From the NCBI GenBank assembly GCA_958510875.1, contig OY294071.1, forward strand, positions 36,238,581 to 36,302,580: DNA of 64,000 nucleotides. The letters are read 5' to 3'. Of this stretch, positions 23,987 through 36,083 are shown in pieces. Each line of letters opens with the position of its first letter. The stretch's first letter is position 1. The position numbers and the translations under genes were made by a program. The notes beneath the pieces are model-generated. The model was given only the letters and a program-made list of their open reading frames with translations. It ran no database searches and was not told the origin of the DNA. Source of the DNA: Endomychus coccineus. Taxonomy: Eukaryota > Arthropoda > Insecta > Coleoptera > Endomychidae.

Positions 23987-26900
23987 ATGTTAAAGCATAT
24001 GTTAAACACAAACGGGAGTGTGGCAAACCGCGCATCCCGTCTGGATAGCACAATTGCTATGGAATCAAGAACGGATCAATCAAATCATAGGTACCGATCG
24101 CCAAATGCCAACAGTTCCAGGTTATCCCAACAATATCCCTTGAACGTGTCCCAACTTCATACAGCAACCAATTTGGACAACTCGAAACATTCGGTTTACA
24201 GCAATGCGGTCTTATCGTTGGAGAATAAAAGTCTCAACGGCGGCCTCAACATATCCAGAACTAGAAACCGAGGCCCAGTTAATAAGTTTATCGCGAAATC
24301 AAAAGAAGTGGGTGTTAAGGAGATGTTAGTGAGTCTTGGACTGCTCTGTTTAGTTAGTTTGCTATTAGCATTGTTATCTTTGATTTTCTTATTGAAAATT
24401 TCTCCAGTGACTGCAAACGATATTCGCGAAGTTTTGCGTGCGGAACAATTGACGGTGATAACTGCTGAAGAGTATGTGGTAGTCTACGAAGTCACTTTGG
24501 CTCTCTGTGCATTGACGTTATCGCTGAATCTGTGTTGTCTCTTAGTTTGCGCTATTCAATTTTTATTCGCTGTTAAATTAGTTAAGGGACCTCATGGAGG
24601 AAATGATAGGTAAGTTGGATTAACTATTAACATACAGGTTAACCTTGCTAAATGTTATCGAATCGCAGAGTAAATTATTATATATTTCTTTGTTCAGGCA
24701 TTACAGATTAAAAAAGACATCTGAATTAATTATTTCCAATCTATGATGTTCATGCGAATTTTTATGTCTCATTTTCTTATTTTACGTAAAAGGTAAACAT
24801 CGAATAAATCGTTTATCAATGTAGAGTAGTCTGTAAATCAGCTAGTCTTGTGCGGGTATTTCTGTAATAGAATAGATTTCATATTTTGCCTAATATAATA
24901 TACCATGCGTTGATTGAAAGAGTTATTCCAATTAACGATTCAATAAACGTATGTTAGATTACCGGTCGGTTCGTATATTTAGGAATGCGAGGAGTAGATC
25001 CGTGATCTATCTTCACTTCGTAAATATTTCGTATCAGGCGCAAGGCAATTTTTGATTGCTAATAAAGATTAAACTGTAGGAAACGCTAGGATTTTGAAAA
25101 TCCGTACAAATACGAACCAGTCCGGATATATGGCAATACTGCTTCATTTAGAAAAACACGTTCCAAGGCTGTAGAAAGAACCAGATACTCACCTACAGAT
25201 AGGGAATTCGACATAGTTGATTAAAATCACGAAATTATTTATTACTTATAGATTAAAACGAAAATTAAAGTGCAGCGTCCTATAATACAATTATAAGTAT
25301 CTAGTTTATTTTTTATACAATTATTTTTTCGAAATTGGTCGCCCTCAGCATAGTTTCGCATGTGGTGATTGTTACCTTTGATCTCCCCCACACTACGCTA
25401 CTAGTTATATACAAAATTATATTAATTATACGAAGTCTTAACCGAACATTGATGTATAAAAAACAACAAATATTCATTACGATATTCTTATAGGTGTATG
25501 GTTAGAATTCATGGAACTAATATAGTTATTAATTTAGTGTGAATTAATTTATAGTAAATACACCTACGAAGAATTGATGACTAATTAATGAATCAGGAAT
25601 TGGGGTTATATCATGACAAACCTTAAAATTTTTTAACAAGGTCACACGAGTATGAATTTGTGACATCTTACCTAATTCTGCAAGAATGAATACGACGAGC
25701 ATAATTATTTAAGCGGTAAATCAAATCTACACTATTTAATTAATTTCAATAAGATCGTAGCATTTGAATCTGATGCTAGATTTTTGGTGATGTTATATTG
25801 TTATACTCTTCTAGAATAATTCGATAAATAATATTCATGGGATGTCGTTACTCTTTCTTAATATAGCATCATTTTAGATTTCTCCAAACAGTAATCCTCG
25901 AATAAAAACGATCTTGGTGGAACAATGTTATAAAAATCTCAATAGAACAACGGTCTTTTGTAGAACAGGTGCAGTAGCAATTTCAGATATAAGAGGGAAA
26001 TACATATGTGCATTTCAGATTGTATTCCTATTGGAATGCATCATCCATCACTTACATATTTCATTCATCTACTGATGATTGCCACAATTGAATTGTTTCT
26101 GAAACATGGCTGATTTATGGGCAATACTAATATCTACATAAATATGTACCTAATGCTGCACCAACATTTGTAGCCCACCACCTACAAAATTATGCGGACA
26201 TTTTCAACACATTTATTACAATTAATAATTACACTAGTAGAAACCCGAGAAGAGGGTTGTGGTGCAGCATTAGACTAAAGCCGCACCACGTTGTCGCAGA
26301 CAAAAAAATGGCATGAATATTTTCTCGCATTAAGTACAATTTATTACAACATATTCCAAATTCATTACAATCGTAGATCCACAAGAACGTGAGGTTTAAT
26401 TTTAATCTCGCTATCCGTCTTGTAATCTTACCTTTCAGAATCACAGAATCGCTCGGTTATATTCAAGAATTCTTATATTCAAGTCAAACTTTTTCAAATA
26501 CGTGCACATTTTGTCAAAATCACAATTTTTACAGTTAGTAGTTAGATCCTATATCTCGAACGAGGGTACACAGGAAGGATCCATACACGACATGTAAATC
26601 CTTTAATTTGGATTCTTCCTTAATGTTACGACAAAAAATCTTAAATTACTACGAGACTCTGAGCAGGGCCCCGTTTCAAGGCATGAAAGCAAGAAAACAA
26701 CTACAGTTTTCCGAAACCACAACATTATCAATTTCTTTGTCAATCTTTTTAAAAACAAATGATGAATTTCACAATATGAGTCCTCAAATTTGGTGAAATT
26801 GTAAAATATTGTGGGCCCCAAAAAGTCAAATATCTCATTGTAAAATATTTAATCCCTATTTTATTAAAATAATTAATTAATATTTTTGTCACACAATTAC

Positions 26901-29900
26901 AACGTACCATAAAGTGTAAAATAATAACCTCAGTTGAGGGCTCCTTGTAGCCGGAGGCCCCAGGCTGGACAGGCGATAGTTACGCCACTGGTTGTGGTGC
27001 AGCATTAAAACAAAGCTGCACCGCCTAGTCCTAAACATAAAAAAATGGCATGAGAATTGTCTACACATTAATTATACAATCAATTCGACATATTTCACAT
27101 TTATTACAGTTGTAGAATCACGAGAATGGGGTTGTGGTTACAGCACGCCTTTGTTTTTTTTAACACGTGACATATCGACATCCCTCCAGTAAAGACCAGA
27201 ATTTGTTAGAAAATAACATACGTTCGGATTACAAATTACAAACCATACTGGAAGTGAACCCTCAAAATATCTTAGTGTGGCTAAACCCCGAATTCGATTA
27301 CCGCGACCATGTTATAGCTCGTACTTGTAGCGTGTAGATAAGCATCGATTGTTCGATTCATTCAACAACACACCAAATATTGTGAAATATCGAAATCGAT
27401 TTCACTGTCTCACACAGCAGTTGAGATCTATTTATTGTGACGAAGATGTCGAATGAGCTTATATTTGAGTCCAGTATCGACGTTGTACCACGTTATAATA
27501 ACGAGCATCGAGTGTCATGTACGTTGGATTTTATTCACTGCTTAACACTGTCAAAAATATATTCGATAGAAAAGATCTATTTTTTTGTATTTAAAAACGT
27601 CATAATTTTTTTACACTAATACTCCACATAATTGGATTGTCTTTGGAAATACCATGTAACTAAATTTTCTTGCACGTTGAAATTCTTTACATTGCTTCAC
27701 ACGACAGGTGCAACTAACAGATTCGATGGTCACTTTCATACTTCCAGTATGGTTTCTATCCCGAACTATGTTATTCTCTAACAAATTCTGGCCTTTACTC
27801 GAGGGCTGTCGTGCTGCAACCCGAACCCCATTCTCATGTAATCTACAACTACTGTAATAAATTTGAAATATGTTGTAATTAATATGTGCAATTTTTTTTG
27901 TCTGGAACTATATAGTGCAGCTTTGGTATAATGCTAAACACCACAACACACCTTCCTCGTGAACCTACGATTGTAATAAATTGTAATTAATATGTTGAAA
28001 ATTCTCATATAATTTTTTTGGTGGTTGGCTACAAATGCTGGTGCAGCATTAGCAATCGATGCCAACCAATCATGTACACAGTTGAAGTTTTATCTTTCTA
28101 ACAAAAGAGTAATAAACCGAGTAATAAACTGCCCTTCAACGAATAGAAAAATGTACATTCTAGTAATAATCAATATTATAATAGTATACATTACAATAGT
28201 ATGTAGTATACATAGAGTAAGTATTTACATTTCATACAGGTATTTTTCTAAAATTATTTACACCTGGGCCTGTATGTATACAGATTAATTTATTATTGTA
28301 TTATTTTACTATTTGTGACAAAGTAGTATATATAATATATTGAGCAAATCAAATTTCGTGTAGTTAGAATGACAGGCATAACAAAAAAAATATAGTAGTG
28401 AAACTTGGTGAACAGATATACATTAGTAATTTTACAACTAAAGAGAATTAAGTTGCAAACACAAATTATGACGCTTTACTTTCAGGTGTACAGGGTGTCC
28501 CATTTTGGGTACTTTTGCGGGGTATCTCCTTTATTTTTAAAGATAGAGAGTTGCGGTTTTCGCGACACTGTGCTACTTTTTCGTAAAACTCAAGATGCCG
28601 TCAACAGAATTTTCATAGCCCTTTTAGTTTTTAAGATACAGAGCATTTCTGAAAATGTTGCATTTTGTGACCTTCCTCGTATCTCCGTTATCCTTCAACT
28701 TATCGAAAAGGTAAAATAACATTCTAATAGTTTTTTTTCCGTAGAATGCAGTGGTGTAGATAACTTTTGTTACATATTTACTGTTTTTGAGTTATATAGC
28801 AAACTTATGTTTTTTTAAATGGAACACCCTGTATATTTATAGACTATAAAATTTGTCTTTTTTTACCTTTTCAAAAATGTATGATAGTATAAACTTTTTT
28901 TCAGAAACACGCAAATCATTGACAATTTTTAGAAATTAAATACATATTTTAATTGTAGGCCATTGATATTGTTTATGACAAGAAACAGAAATAAACATCA
29001 AATCTCTATCGCATTTAAGCTGTTTATTTTCGTTCTTTTGGTATCATTATTCCATAGATATTTATCAATTTTTTCGAATAATGGCAGTTTACGAAAATTA
29101 TGAGAAATATGATATGATGGTATGTTTTATACAGAGTAATGAAAATTCTGAAGAAGCTTCGGAATTATATTTCCAAAGGTGAGTAAGCTATTATGGCTAT
29201 GAAAATCTCTATTATCATTTTAATTTTTGCTTGTTAGATATCCAGAAAGAAGGCAACCGTTTTTTGGGATATTTGCCCGTTTAAAAGCAAATTTAGTTGA
29301 GCACGGATCATTTGTTCACCCGCGCCCTAAAACATACAACAAAGAGAACAGGGAAAGAAAAGAGATAGATACTTTAGGATATATAGAAGCAACATCTTCG
29401 TCCTCATGTAGAAAAATTTAAAAGGAAATTGGTGTGCCAAAAAGTAACGCTCAGAGGATCTTGAAGAAATATATGTATCATCCATACAAATTTAATATAC
29501 TACAACATTTGCATCCTGGCGATGCCGAGCGCCGGGCACTGTTTTGCCAGTGGTATTTGCAACAAATCGATGCTAACGATTTATTTGGCAGACTTGTTTT
29601 TTGGTCAGACGAATGCTTTATTTCAAATGCTGGCATTTTCAATCGTCACAATACCAGGAACTGGCGCAACAAGGACGCTTTGGAGTTGAGGTTTCATGTT
29701 TTATTTTGGGTAGACATATAGTTTATAGGATTTTTGAAGGAGGTCTTACAGCACGTAGATACCTAGAAATTCTTGAGGAAGTTATTCCAGAACTGCTCGA
29801 AAACATTCCATTAGCCCAGTATAATGCTCTTTACCTACAGCAAGATGGTGCCCCAAGTCATAACTCTAGGCTCTTAAGGGCCTTTCTAAATAATAACTTT

Positions 29901-32900
29901 CCTCAAAGATGGATAGGTACCAACGGACCTGTTAGATGGCCTCCACGATCACCAGATCTCTCAATTTTAGATTTTTTTTTATGGGGTTATATACAAAATG
30001 AAGTGTATAAGACTCGATATGACGGCATTGCAAAACTTCGAGAGGCAATTCATTTAGCTTTTCGAAATCTGCGAATGAGAACAATGGTTCTTTTGAACGC
30101 TATTCAAAGAATCTCAAAGATGTGCCAATTTTGCATTAGAGAAAATGGTGGTCAATTTGAACATCACATTTAATTTTTTTTAATAATGTTATTTTTTTGT
30201 GTTTTTGTTATATTGTCACTTTACGCCACAAAACTGTTGTTACAAACTTACTGTTAGAAAAAGATCTATGGGAATTTTTTTTAATAGATACCTATATACA
30301 AGGTATCCAATTATTTGTTAGTAATATGTAAGTTGCACTTGTTTATTATTGTTATCCATAGCCTACTATTAAAATATGTATTTAATTTTCTGAAAATTGT
30401 CAATTATTTGCGTGTTTCTGAAAAAAAGTTTATACTATCATATATTTTTGAAAAGGTAAAAAAAGACAAATTTTATAGTCTATAAATATACAGGGTGTTC
30501 CATTTAAAAAAACATAAGTTTACTTTATAACTCAAAAACAGTAAATATGTAACAAAAGTTATCTACACCACTGCATTCTACGGAAAAAAATCTATTAGAA
30601 TGTTATTTTACCTTTTCGATAAGTTGAAGGATAACGGAGATACGAGGGGGGTCACAAAATGCAACATTTTCAGAAATGCCCTGTATCTTAAAAACTAAAA
30701 GGGCTATGAAAATTCTGTTGACGGCATCTTGAGTTTTATGAAAAAGTAGCACAGTGTCGCGAAAACCGCAACTCTCTATCTTTAAAAATAAAGGAGATAC
30801 CCCGCAAAAGTACCCAAAATGGGACACCCTGTACATTGTTTGGGATTAATAAATACATGTATTTACAGTAATTATACGATATTTAAGTATTTAGTTTGGT
30901 TTTTACCTATATACTGTTCAGATTTTTTTTGAAGGTTTTAAGATTGTTTATTTTTTTATGTTTGGTGGTAACTAATTGATTATTTTAGCAGCTATTGACG
31001 TAATAAACCTCTGGTTAGCATCTTTCTGAGAAAAGGGGCTTATTAGTATATTATAAACTTTTGACCGACTTTCATGCTTAAGTGTTGGATTAAGATGTAG
31101 TGTGTAATGTTGTTTGTAGATGAATATGTAGCATGTGTGAGCGTATATTCAGAAATTCTTCATTGTATAGTAAGCTTGTAGAATTTTTTTTCCGAAGTAT
31201 TATTTTAATAATGTAATTTTGAAAGACGGTTAGGGATTGTAAGGCATTATTAAAAAGTCCACCCCACACAGCAATACCGTATCTTAGTATAGATTCAATT
31301 AACGATTGATAGAGAATGATTAATAATTTTTTATTTATAAACTTTGGTAGCTCACAAAATTTATATATAAATCTTCCTAGTTTTGCTGTTAAGGTATTAA
31401 TGTGGTCTGTACATGTAAGGTGTTTATCAATAATTATACTATACTGTTGATTTCAAGATTTGAGTCTGCAAATTTTAATTTAGAGAAATCAATTATGTTT
31501 GCTTCTGTTAGAGAAAGGGTTATATATGACGTTTTGCCTACATTTAAAGACCGTTTGTTGAAGTCTAGCCAGGTTTTAACTATGGATATGCCATGTTGAG
31601 CCTTTCCTTAACAGTGTTGTCTTCAAAAACTAAAACTGTATCATCAGCATATGAGCCGCCTGTATGTGTGTCTAGTAAAGAGTTGAAGTAAGTAATGAAA
31701 AGCAGGAGTCCAAGAACCAGAAATGCATTTGCTAAGTCCAGGAACCCTGCAATACATTTCTTTCCTCTGTCTAATTTTTTTCAATGTGATCTATTAATTC
31801 AAACATTGCTTCATCTGTGCTTATACCTGGCCGAAAACCAAATTGTTTGTAATTGAGAATTTCATTTTTCATCAGAAAGTCACGTAACCGAGATTTTAAA
31901 CATTTTTCGAATAATTTTCCAAAAGTATTTATAAGGCTGATAGGTCTATAGTTGCGAATCAGATTTTTGTCACCATTCTTATATATAGGTGTAACCACCG
32001 ATAGTTTAAAATGCTCAGGAATATTAAATTTATAATATGCACCAGGGGTTTTAGAAGATGTTTGTAACATTTTTTTACTACCGATGATTTTATTCCATCC
32101 ATTCCAGGTATATGGAATGGTATATTCACGATTCAAAATGTTGTTGGTATCGATAAAAGGGTAACTGAACTAGGTATACACAATGAGTGGTTGATATATA
32201 ACTCTGAAGTAATTAGCTTAACATAAGTAGTTAATAAAATATTTCCATCATCTGTTGGCCTTTAATTTTTGTCCTCCTTTTATGATTGCTTCTCTTGACT
32301 ATGTTGATAAATGAAGAAATCGTTCACCTTGCACTATTAATTTTGGATTATTAGCCAGAAAACATTTTTTCCTAGAGAGAGTCCTGATTTTGTACCGAAA
32401 CTTCGGTGAAATTTGAAAATGTTACCAAATTTCAAGACATCGCTTTTAATAAACAAGAATGATATAATGAATATGTTCGGCAATTCTTTATTCGATTTCT
32501 GATAGTTTTCTTGTTCAACTATGGTACAGCTGTGTAAACATCCATATATCTGAAGTAAGTATAAGTATACGAAAATCATTGAAGTGGTGAGAAGTAATGC
32601 CGAGTTGTTTTATTGAGGAAATGATGAGAATAGATCTTTATATGTTCTCGTTAACTGTACATCGAAGCAGTGCATGGTTTTGTGGTTGTTGTGGTTTAGG
32701 TCGACAGAATTCTCGATAGAATTGTATTACGGTTATTAACTTGCATTCTTGTCACAGATGTCCTTTGCGCGTAAAACCTTTTAAACAATTGGAATCTCAC
32801 TCATATCTGAAATTGTGGGTTAATAATTTAGCGCTATAAGATTGGCATACTATGTATATTATCCATAATGTTAAATAATATGAATCAAATAATATACATT

Positions 32901-35900
32901 CAAATACACTTATTAAAATCGTACGCATATAAAAAGAGTTGAAAAATGATAAAGCACCTGGTGAAGAACAAATCAAGGTATTCAATTTCGAAACTTTAGC
33001 TTAATACGTATCGGATCTTATAAACTCATCTACTTACAAATACACCAAAAATATAATACCACATTTTGAATCACGCGAAAAAGTTGATACGAACAACTAT
33101 CGCCCAACGCATAGTGAAATACAAACACAACGGGTTAGAATCAACAAAGTTTTGTTTCTCCTAGTTGAACAATAGCAACACGTCTATAAGTTCCAGACCC
33201 CTGTTTCGCTCTTCCCATGAGCGCATCAGTGGAACGAACCAGTCGATGAAGTCGCTGATCTACCATCCCAGCAGATAGTGTTGGAAGATTTACGTTCTCC
33301 GAAAATTTTCTGATGTTTTTGATTGATTAGTGACTTCATAGTGTGGTTCGTTCCATTGATGAGCTCATGAGAAGAGCAAAACAGCTATCTGTAACTAATT
33401 AGGTGTTGTCACTGTTCAACCTGGAGAACCAAACAAAAAATTATATCAAAGCGAATGATTAAATATTTGGAAAAAAATTATGAATTATATCAACGATGCT
33501 CAGTATGGATTTACAGTTTAGACCAGGCAAAACAGGGCATGGTTTAATCAACCCCCGAAGATATGACACTGCAACAGGTTCTAAAACTTTGGCTATCAAC
33601 TAGCTACTTTCACATTGTCCCGAAGGAAAACTAAAGTTTACCTACAAAAACATTTTGCACCTCAAACTATCACTCCACGTGTAAAAGCAGCGTTCAAGAG
33701 CTTGTTGTAAACTAACCATAATGGTAAATTTGGAACAATGCTATGTTACCATCACGTGGTACACTATTTCGGCTATACATAAATAAATTAAACTGATTTC
33801 TTATGTCATATCATCACATAATTTCCAATAATTTTATCTTTTTGTCGCGGACCGTATTCAACGACGTAGTTTGTCCACCACTGTAAATCAAACCAGAACT
33901 GTAAAGTAACTAACGTGAGTCAGTGACAAATTATTAGAGATGCCACGAATATTCGGCTACCATTCGGTATTCGGCCACTTTTTTATTATTCGGTATTCGG
34001 CCGAATACCCATTCAATACCGAATACCAAATTATGGAAAAAAAACTCATAATTAATATTACTCGGAACAATTTTTATTCTAATAAGAAATTAGCATATTT
34101 AATACCTAAAATCTATCAGTGGTAAGTTATGATGAATGAAAACAATTTTTTCAGCATTTGTTGATAGCAAACGATTGAGCTTTTCCTCATAAATTATTCC
34201 TGCTTCCGAAAATAACCACTCACTATATACGCTGCTACCGGGAGATGATACATAAATCTTAGCAAATTCTGCTAGGATTGGATACCGTTTTACGTTTGCT
34301 GACCACCAATTGTAAGGGTCTGCTGTCCGATCTAGGCAACAGTTAAGTAATTTAATTTTATGTAACAATCAACAAATAATGCGCGTTGTGACTCGACCTA
34401 CTCGCAAATGAAACAAATACGATCACAGCGCAGTTACTGAAAACACTTCAATGATGCAAGTCGGAACCTGTCGCCCGCGAAATATACTAAGCGTCGACGA
34501 ATATTCGGCGCTTCGGCTGAGATCCTTGCCGAAGATTCGGTATTCGGCAAAATCACTATTCGTGGCATCTCTACAAATTATCATGCTTAATGCGATGATA
34601 TTTTGAATGTGTGATGATAAAATCAATTTGAAAACGATTTAAGTATCATATTATTTGCAACAATTCTACGTAAGTCGTCCATTTAGTAAATTAGAAAACA
34701 ATTGGTTACGTGTGAAACACAATATGTTATTATTATTGCTAGATTTGCTACTAAGAAAGTTAATTTTTCAACGTCCTTTCCATGAAACCAGTCTACAAAG
34801 TAATGAATTAACACGAACTATCGATACTTAAATCTATTTTATATTTTATTTTATAGCTTTTCCGAAAGATTTCTGTTAATGTGCAACGTCGGTTATTGAC
34901 TGTTATCAACGCTTATTTTCAATTGTTATTTAAACCCCATAACTTAAAGTTAGACTCAAAAGAACCTCAACTTCTTTAGCTTGAGCCGAAACATATAGAA
35001 ATTAGAGTAGACTATGCTGGAACTGGAACACAACTAAATCCCACTCATGTTTGAAATATTTATTGACATATTTCATTATCTATAGTTTCTTATCAACCTA
35101 TTTCTAGAAAATTTGTTATTGTAACCATATAACTTACAATCCTGATTGTTCTTGTTCCAGAACCAATAAATATCTTCAAAAGTCATCTGTAAGCAGGGTA
35201 TGCGCTGTGGGAGGATTCTTCATCTCCATACCAGTATTTTTAACAGGTGAGTAATAATTAAGGTTAGCCGCTTCGTTTCATGCAGTTTATCCCAAGTTAT
35301 CTTTCAGTAGCAAGTAAAACGGAAAATGAGAGTCTTTCATCGAAAGTTCTTATCAATGCATTCCGTATTCCAAATTTAATAATCGAACATTTCGTCGGAA
35401 ACTAATTTGTTTTGGATCTATGTTCATATGACTACGTTCTTAGGGTATTGAATAGAGAATTCAATTTAAAACAAGTGAAGTGTACCTACTTTGTACAAAT
35501 CCATCAAATTAAAATTTGCAGTGTGGTGTGATTATGAGTTAGACATAGGAATCACTGTTTAATTAATATTGATGTAATTCGCATTTGATTGATAACTTTT
35601 TCCACAGGGATAATTCTGTACACTTTCATCCAGTTTCATTCGACGCCAGCGATAGTGACCAGTGTGTTTATAGCATTAGGGATAATATTCTGTGGTTGTG
35701 CGATGGTACATAATGTGTTCATTTGGCAACGTGAGAAAACAAACGCCGTCAAGGAGTTAGCGTTACAACACGAACAATCAACACAACATAACTCATTTCA
35801 CAGTATCACAACACCTGTTAATGCTACTCATTTAAACCAGTCTCATGTTAGCACCTACAGCCATAACTTACATTTACAATCCCCCAACGTCCATGGAAAC

Positions 35901-36083
35901 GGGCCGTGCTTTATTAGGCCATCAACAACAACGCCACCTACAATCGAAAATTTGAATCTCTCCAAACATTCTCATCTTCGGGAAGCTAGTGGTAGTGTTA
36001 GTCCAGGTATGCCGAATACTACAATAGATTTAAGCAGTGTCACCACCACTAATTCTCCCCATGAATTATCTACTTTAGTCTAG
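23987..36083 (+). CDS. Four-pass membrane protein, TMEM221-like
   Basis: Three exons in continuous phase: 23987-24609, 35161-35246 and 35608-36083, giving 394 residues. The N-terminus (about 110 residues) is hydrophilic and Asn/Ser-rich. Membrane segments are near residues 113-137 (SLGLLCLVSLLLALLSLIFL), 165-197 (LNLCCLLVCAIQFLFAVKL), 222-245 (across the exon 2/3 join, GGFFISIPVFLTGIILYTFI) and 250-275 (VTSVFIALGIIFCGCAMVHN). The cytosolic tail is rich in His, Thr and Pro. The layout resembles TMEM221 of vertebrates, recalled from memory, so no symbol is assigned. MLNTNG, four codons in, is an alternative start. Intron 1 is 10.5 kb and holds a foldback element, a mariner-type transposon, LINE relics and a hAT. 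Exon 2 is only 86 nt and codes for the loop and third segment, so skipping it would shift the frame. Confidence 0.7.
26149..28053. mobile_element. Foldback element with subrepeat-rich inverted arms
   Basis: Units starting TTGTGGTGCAGCATTA recur on the left at 26150-26273, 26258-26420 and 26993-27262. Inverted counterparts lie on the right at 27735-27932 and 27932-28052. The outermost ends are CTAATGCTGCACCA and its complement. The arms share GAATGGGGTTGTGG-like blocks and CCAGAATTTGTTAGA, and the centre (27262-27735) is unique. The segment 26420-26990 looks like a later insertion into the left arm. No transposase frame was found. Confidence 0.7.
28491..30831 (+). mobile_element. Tc1/mariner-superfamily transposon, long inverted ends
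   Basis: A 2341-bp element flanked by TA on both sides (28489-28490, 30832-30833). Inverted repeats of about 477 bp start CAGGGTGTCCCATTTTGGGT. Each arm itself is bounded by CAGGGTGT at its outer end and ACACCCTG about 350 bp inward (28831-28845 and the mirror site), so each resembles a small complete element. It encloses a mariner-type transposase pseudogene. The two arms are nearly identical, which indicates a fairly recent insertion or arm homogenisation. Confidence 0.88.
29081..30173 (+). pseudogene. Mariner-type transposase with one intron, broken
   Basis: Exon 1 (29081-29178) begins MAVYENYEKYDMMVCFIQ. A 59-nt intron with clean GTGAGT and TTGTTAG borders follows, and exon 2 resumes in phase at RYPERRQPFFGIFARLKANL, a helix-turn-helix of the DUF4817 type. 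Catalytic landmarks of the DDE domain are visible: VFWSDECFISNAG, YLQQDGAPSHNSR and RSPDLSILDFFLWGYIQNEV. This is the DD-D variety common in insects. The coding sequence is interrupted by a TAA at 29419-29421 and a frameshift near 29665-29690, where about ten family-typical residues are also missing. It is therefore inactive unless rescued by another copy. Confidence 0.88.
30990..32150 (-). mobile_element. Internally deleted non-LTR retrotransposon relic
   Basis: The minus strand reads HFKLSVVTPIYKNGDKN, NYRPISLINTFGKLFEK and FGFRPGISTDEAMFELIDHI at 32136-31771. FLDLANAF follows, then jumps directly to LLFITYFNSL and SYADDTVLVFED (about 31700-31620), so the segment between the LDL.KAF and PLLF motifs is deleted. 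Further down it has KLGRFIYKFCELPKFINKKL and LRYGIAVWGG (31400-31250). Stops are frequent. Confidence 0.8.
32925..33500 (+). mobile_element. Reverse transcriptase relic split by a foldback element
   Basis: The plus strand reads LKNDKAPGEEQIKVF and, further on, KVDTNNYRPT, the LKN.KAPG.D and NYRP landmarks of non-LTR reverse transcriptases (RTE-like spacing). A foldback element interrupts at 33201-33384. Afterwards, pieces such as SKRMIKYLEK may continue the relic to about 33500. Too decayed to classify further. Confidence 0.55.
33201..33384. repeat. Foldback repeat, 55-bp inverted arms
   Basis: 33201-33255 (CTGTTTCGCTCTTCCCATGA onward) pairs with 33329-33384 with about 8 mismatches. The shared core is TGGAACGAACCA. 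It lies within the reverse transcriptase relic, so it inserted later. Confidence 0.75.
33935..34573. mobile_element. hAT transposon remnant with intact 8-bp target duplication
   Basis: The 639-bp element begins TAGAGATGCCACGAATA and ends with the complement of the same. It is flanked by CAAATTAT at 33927-33934 and 34574-34581. TIRs, the 8-bp duplication and an encoded hAT dimerisation domain all agree on the superfamily. Internal tandem CGGTATTCGGC motifs lie near both ends and could be transposase binding sites. Confidence 0.92.
34099..34368 (-). pseudogene. hAT transposase C-terminal dimerisation domain fragment
   Basis: The minus strand reads DPYNWWSANVKRYPILAEFA and VYSEWLFSEAGIIYEEKLNR, then NAEKIVFIHHNLPL. 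This is the canonical hAT C-terminal family dimerisation region (D..WW..N...YP.L, S...E..FS.AG......R). The N-terminal BED finger and DDE core are deleted, so it can only be mobilised in trans. Confidence 0.9.

Noticed and set aside
26050..26110. CTGATGA followed by a hairpin and GAAAC
   Set aside because: No short stem III and no stem I complementarity could be found.
28405..28719. 104-codon frame and its twin at 30603-30836 on the minus strand
   Set aside because: Both are the same inverted-repeat arm of the mariner-type element read in opposite directions, so they are not genes.
34960..35005. TTGAGCCGAAACATATAG, hammerhead- or Penelope-like string
   Set aside because: No CUGANGA core and no pairable stems, so it is at most a very decayed terminal fragment.
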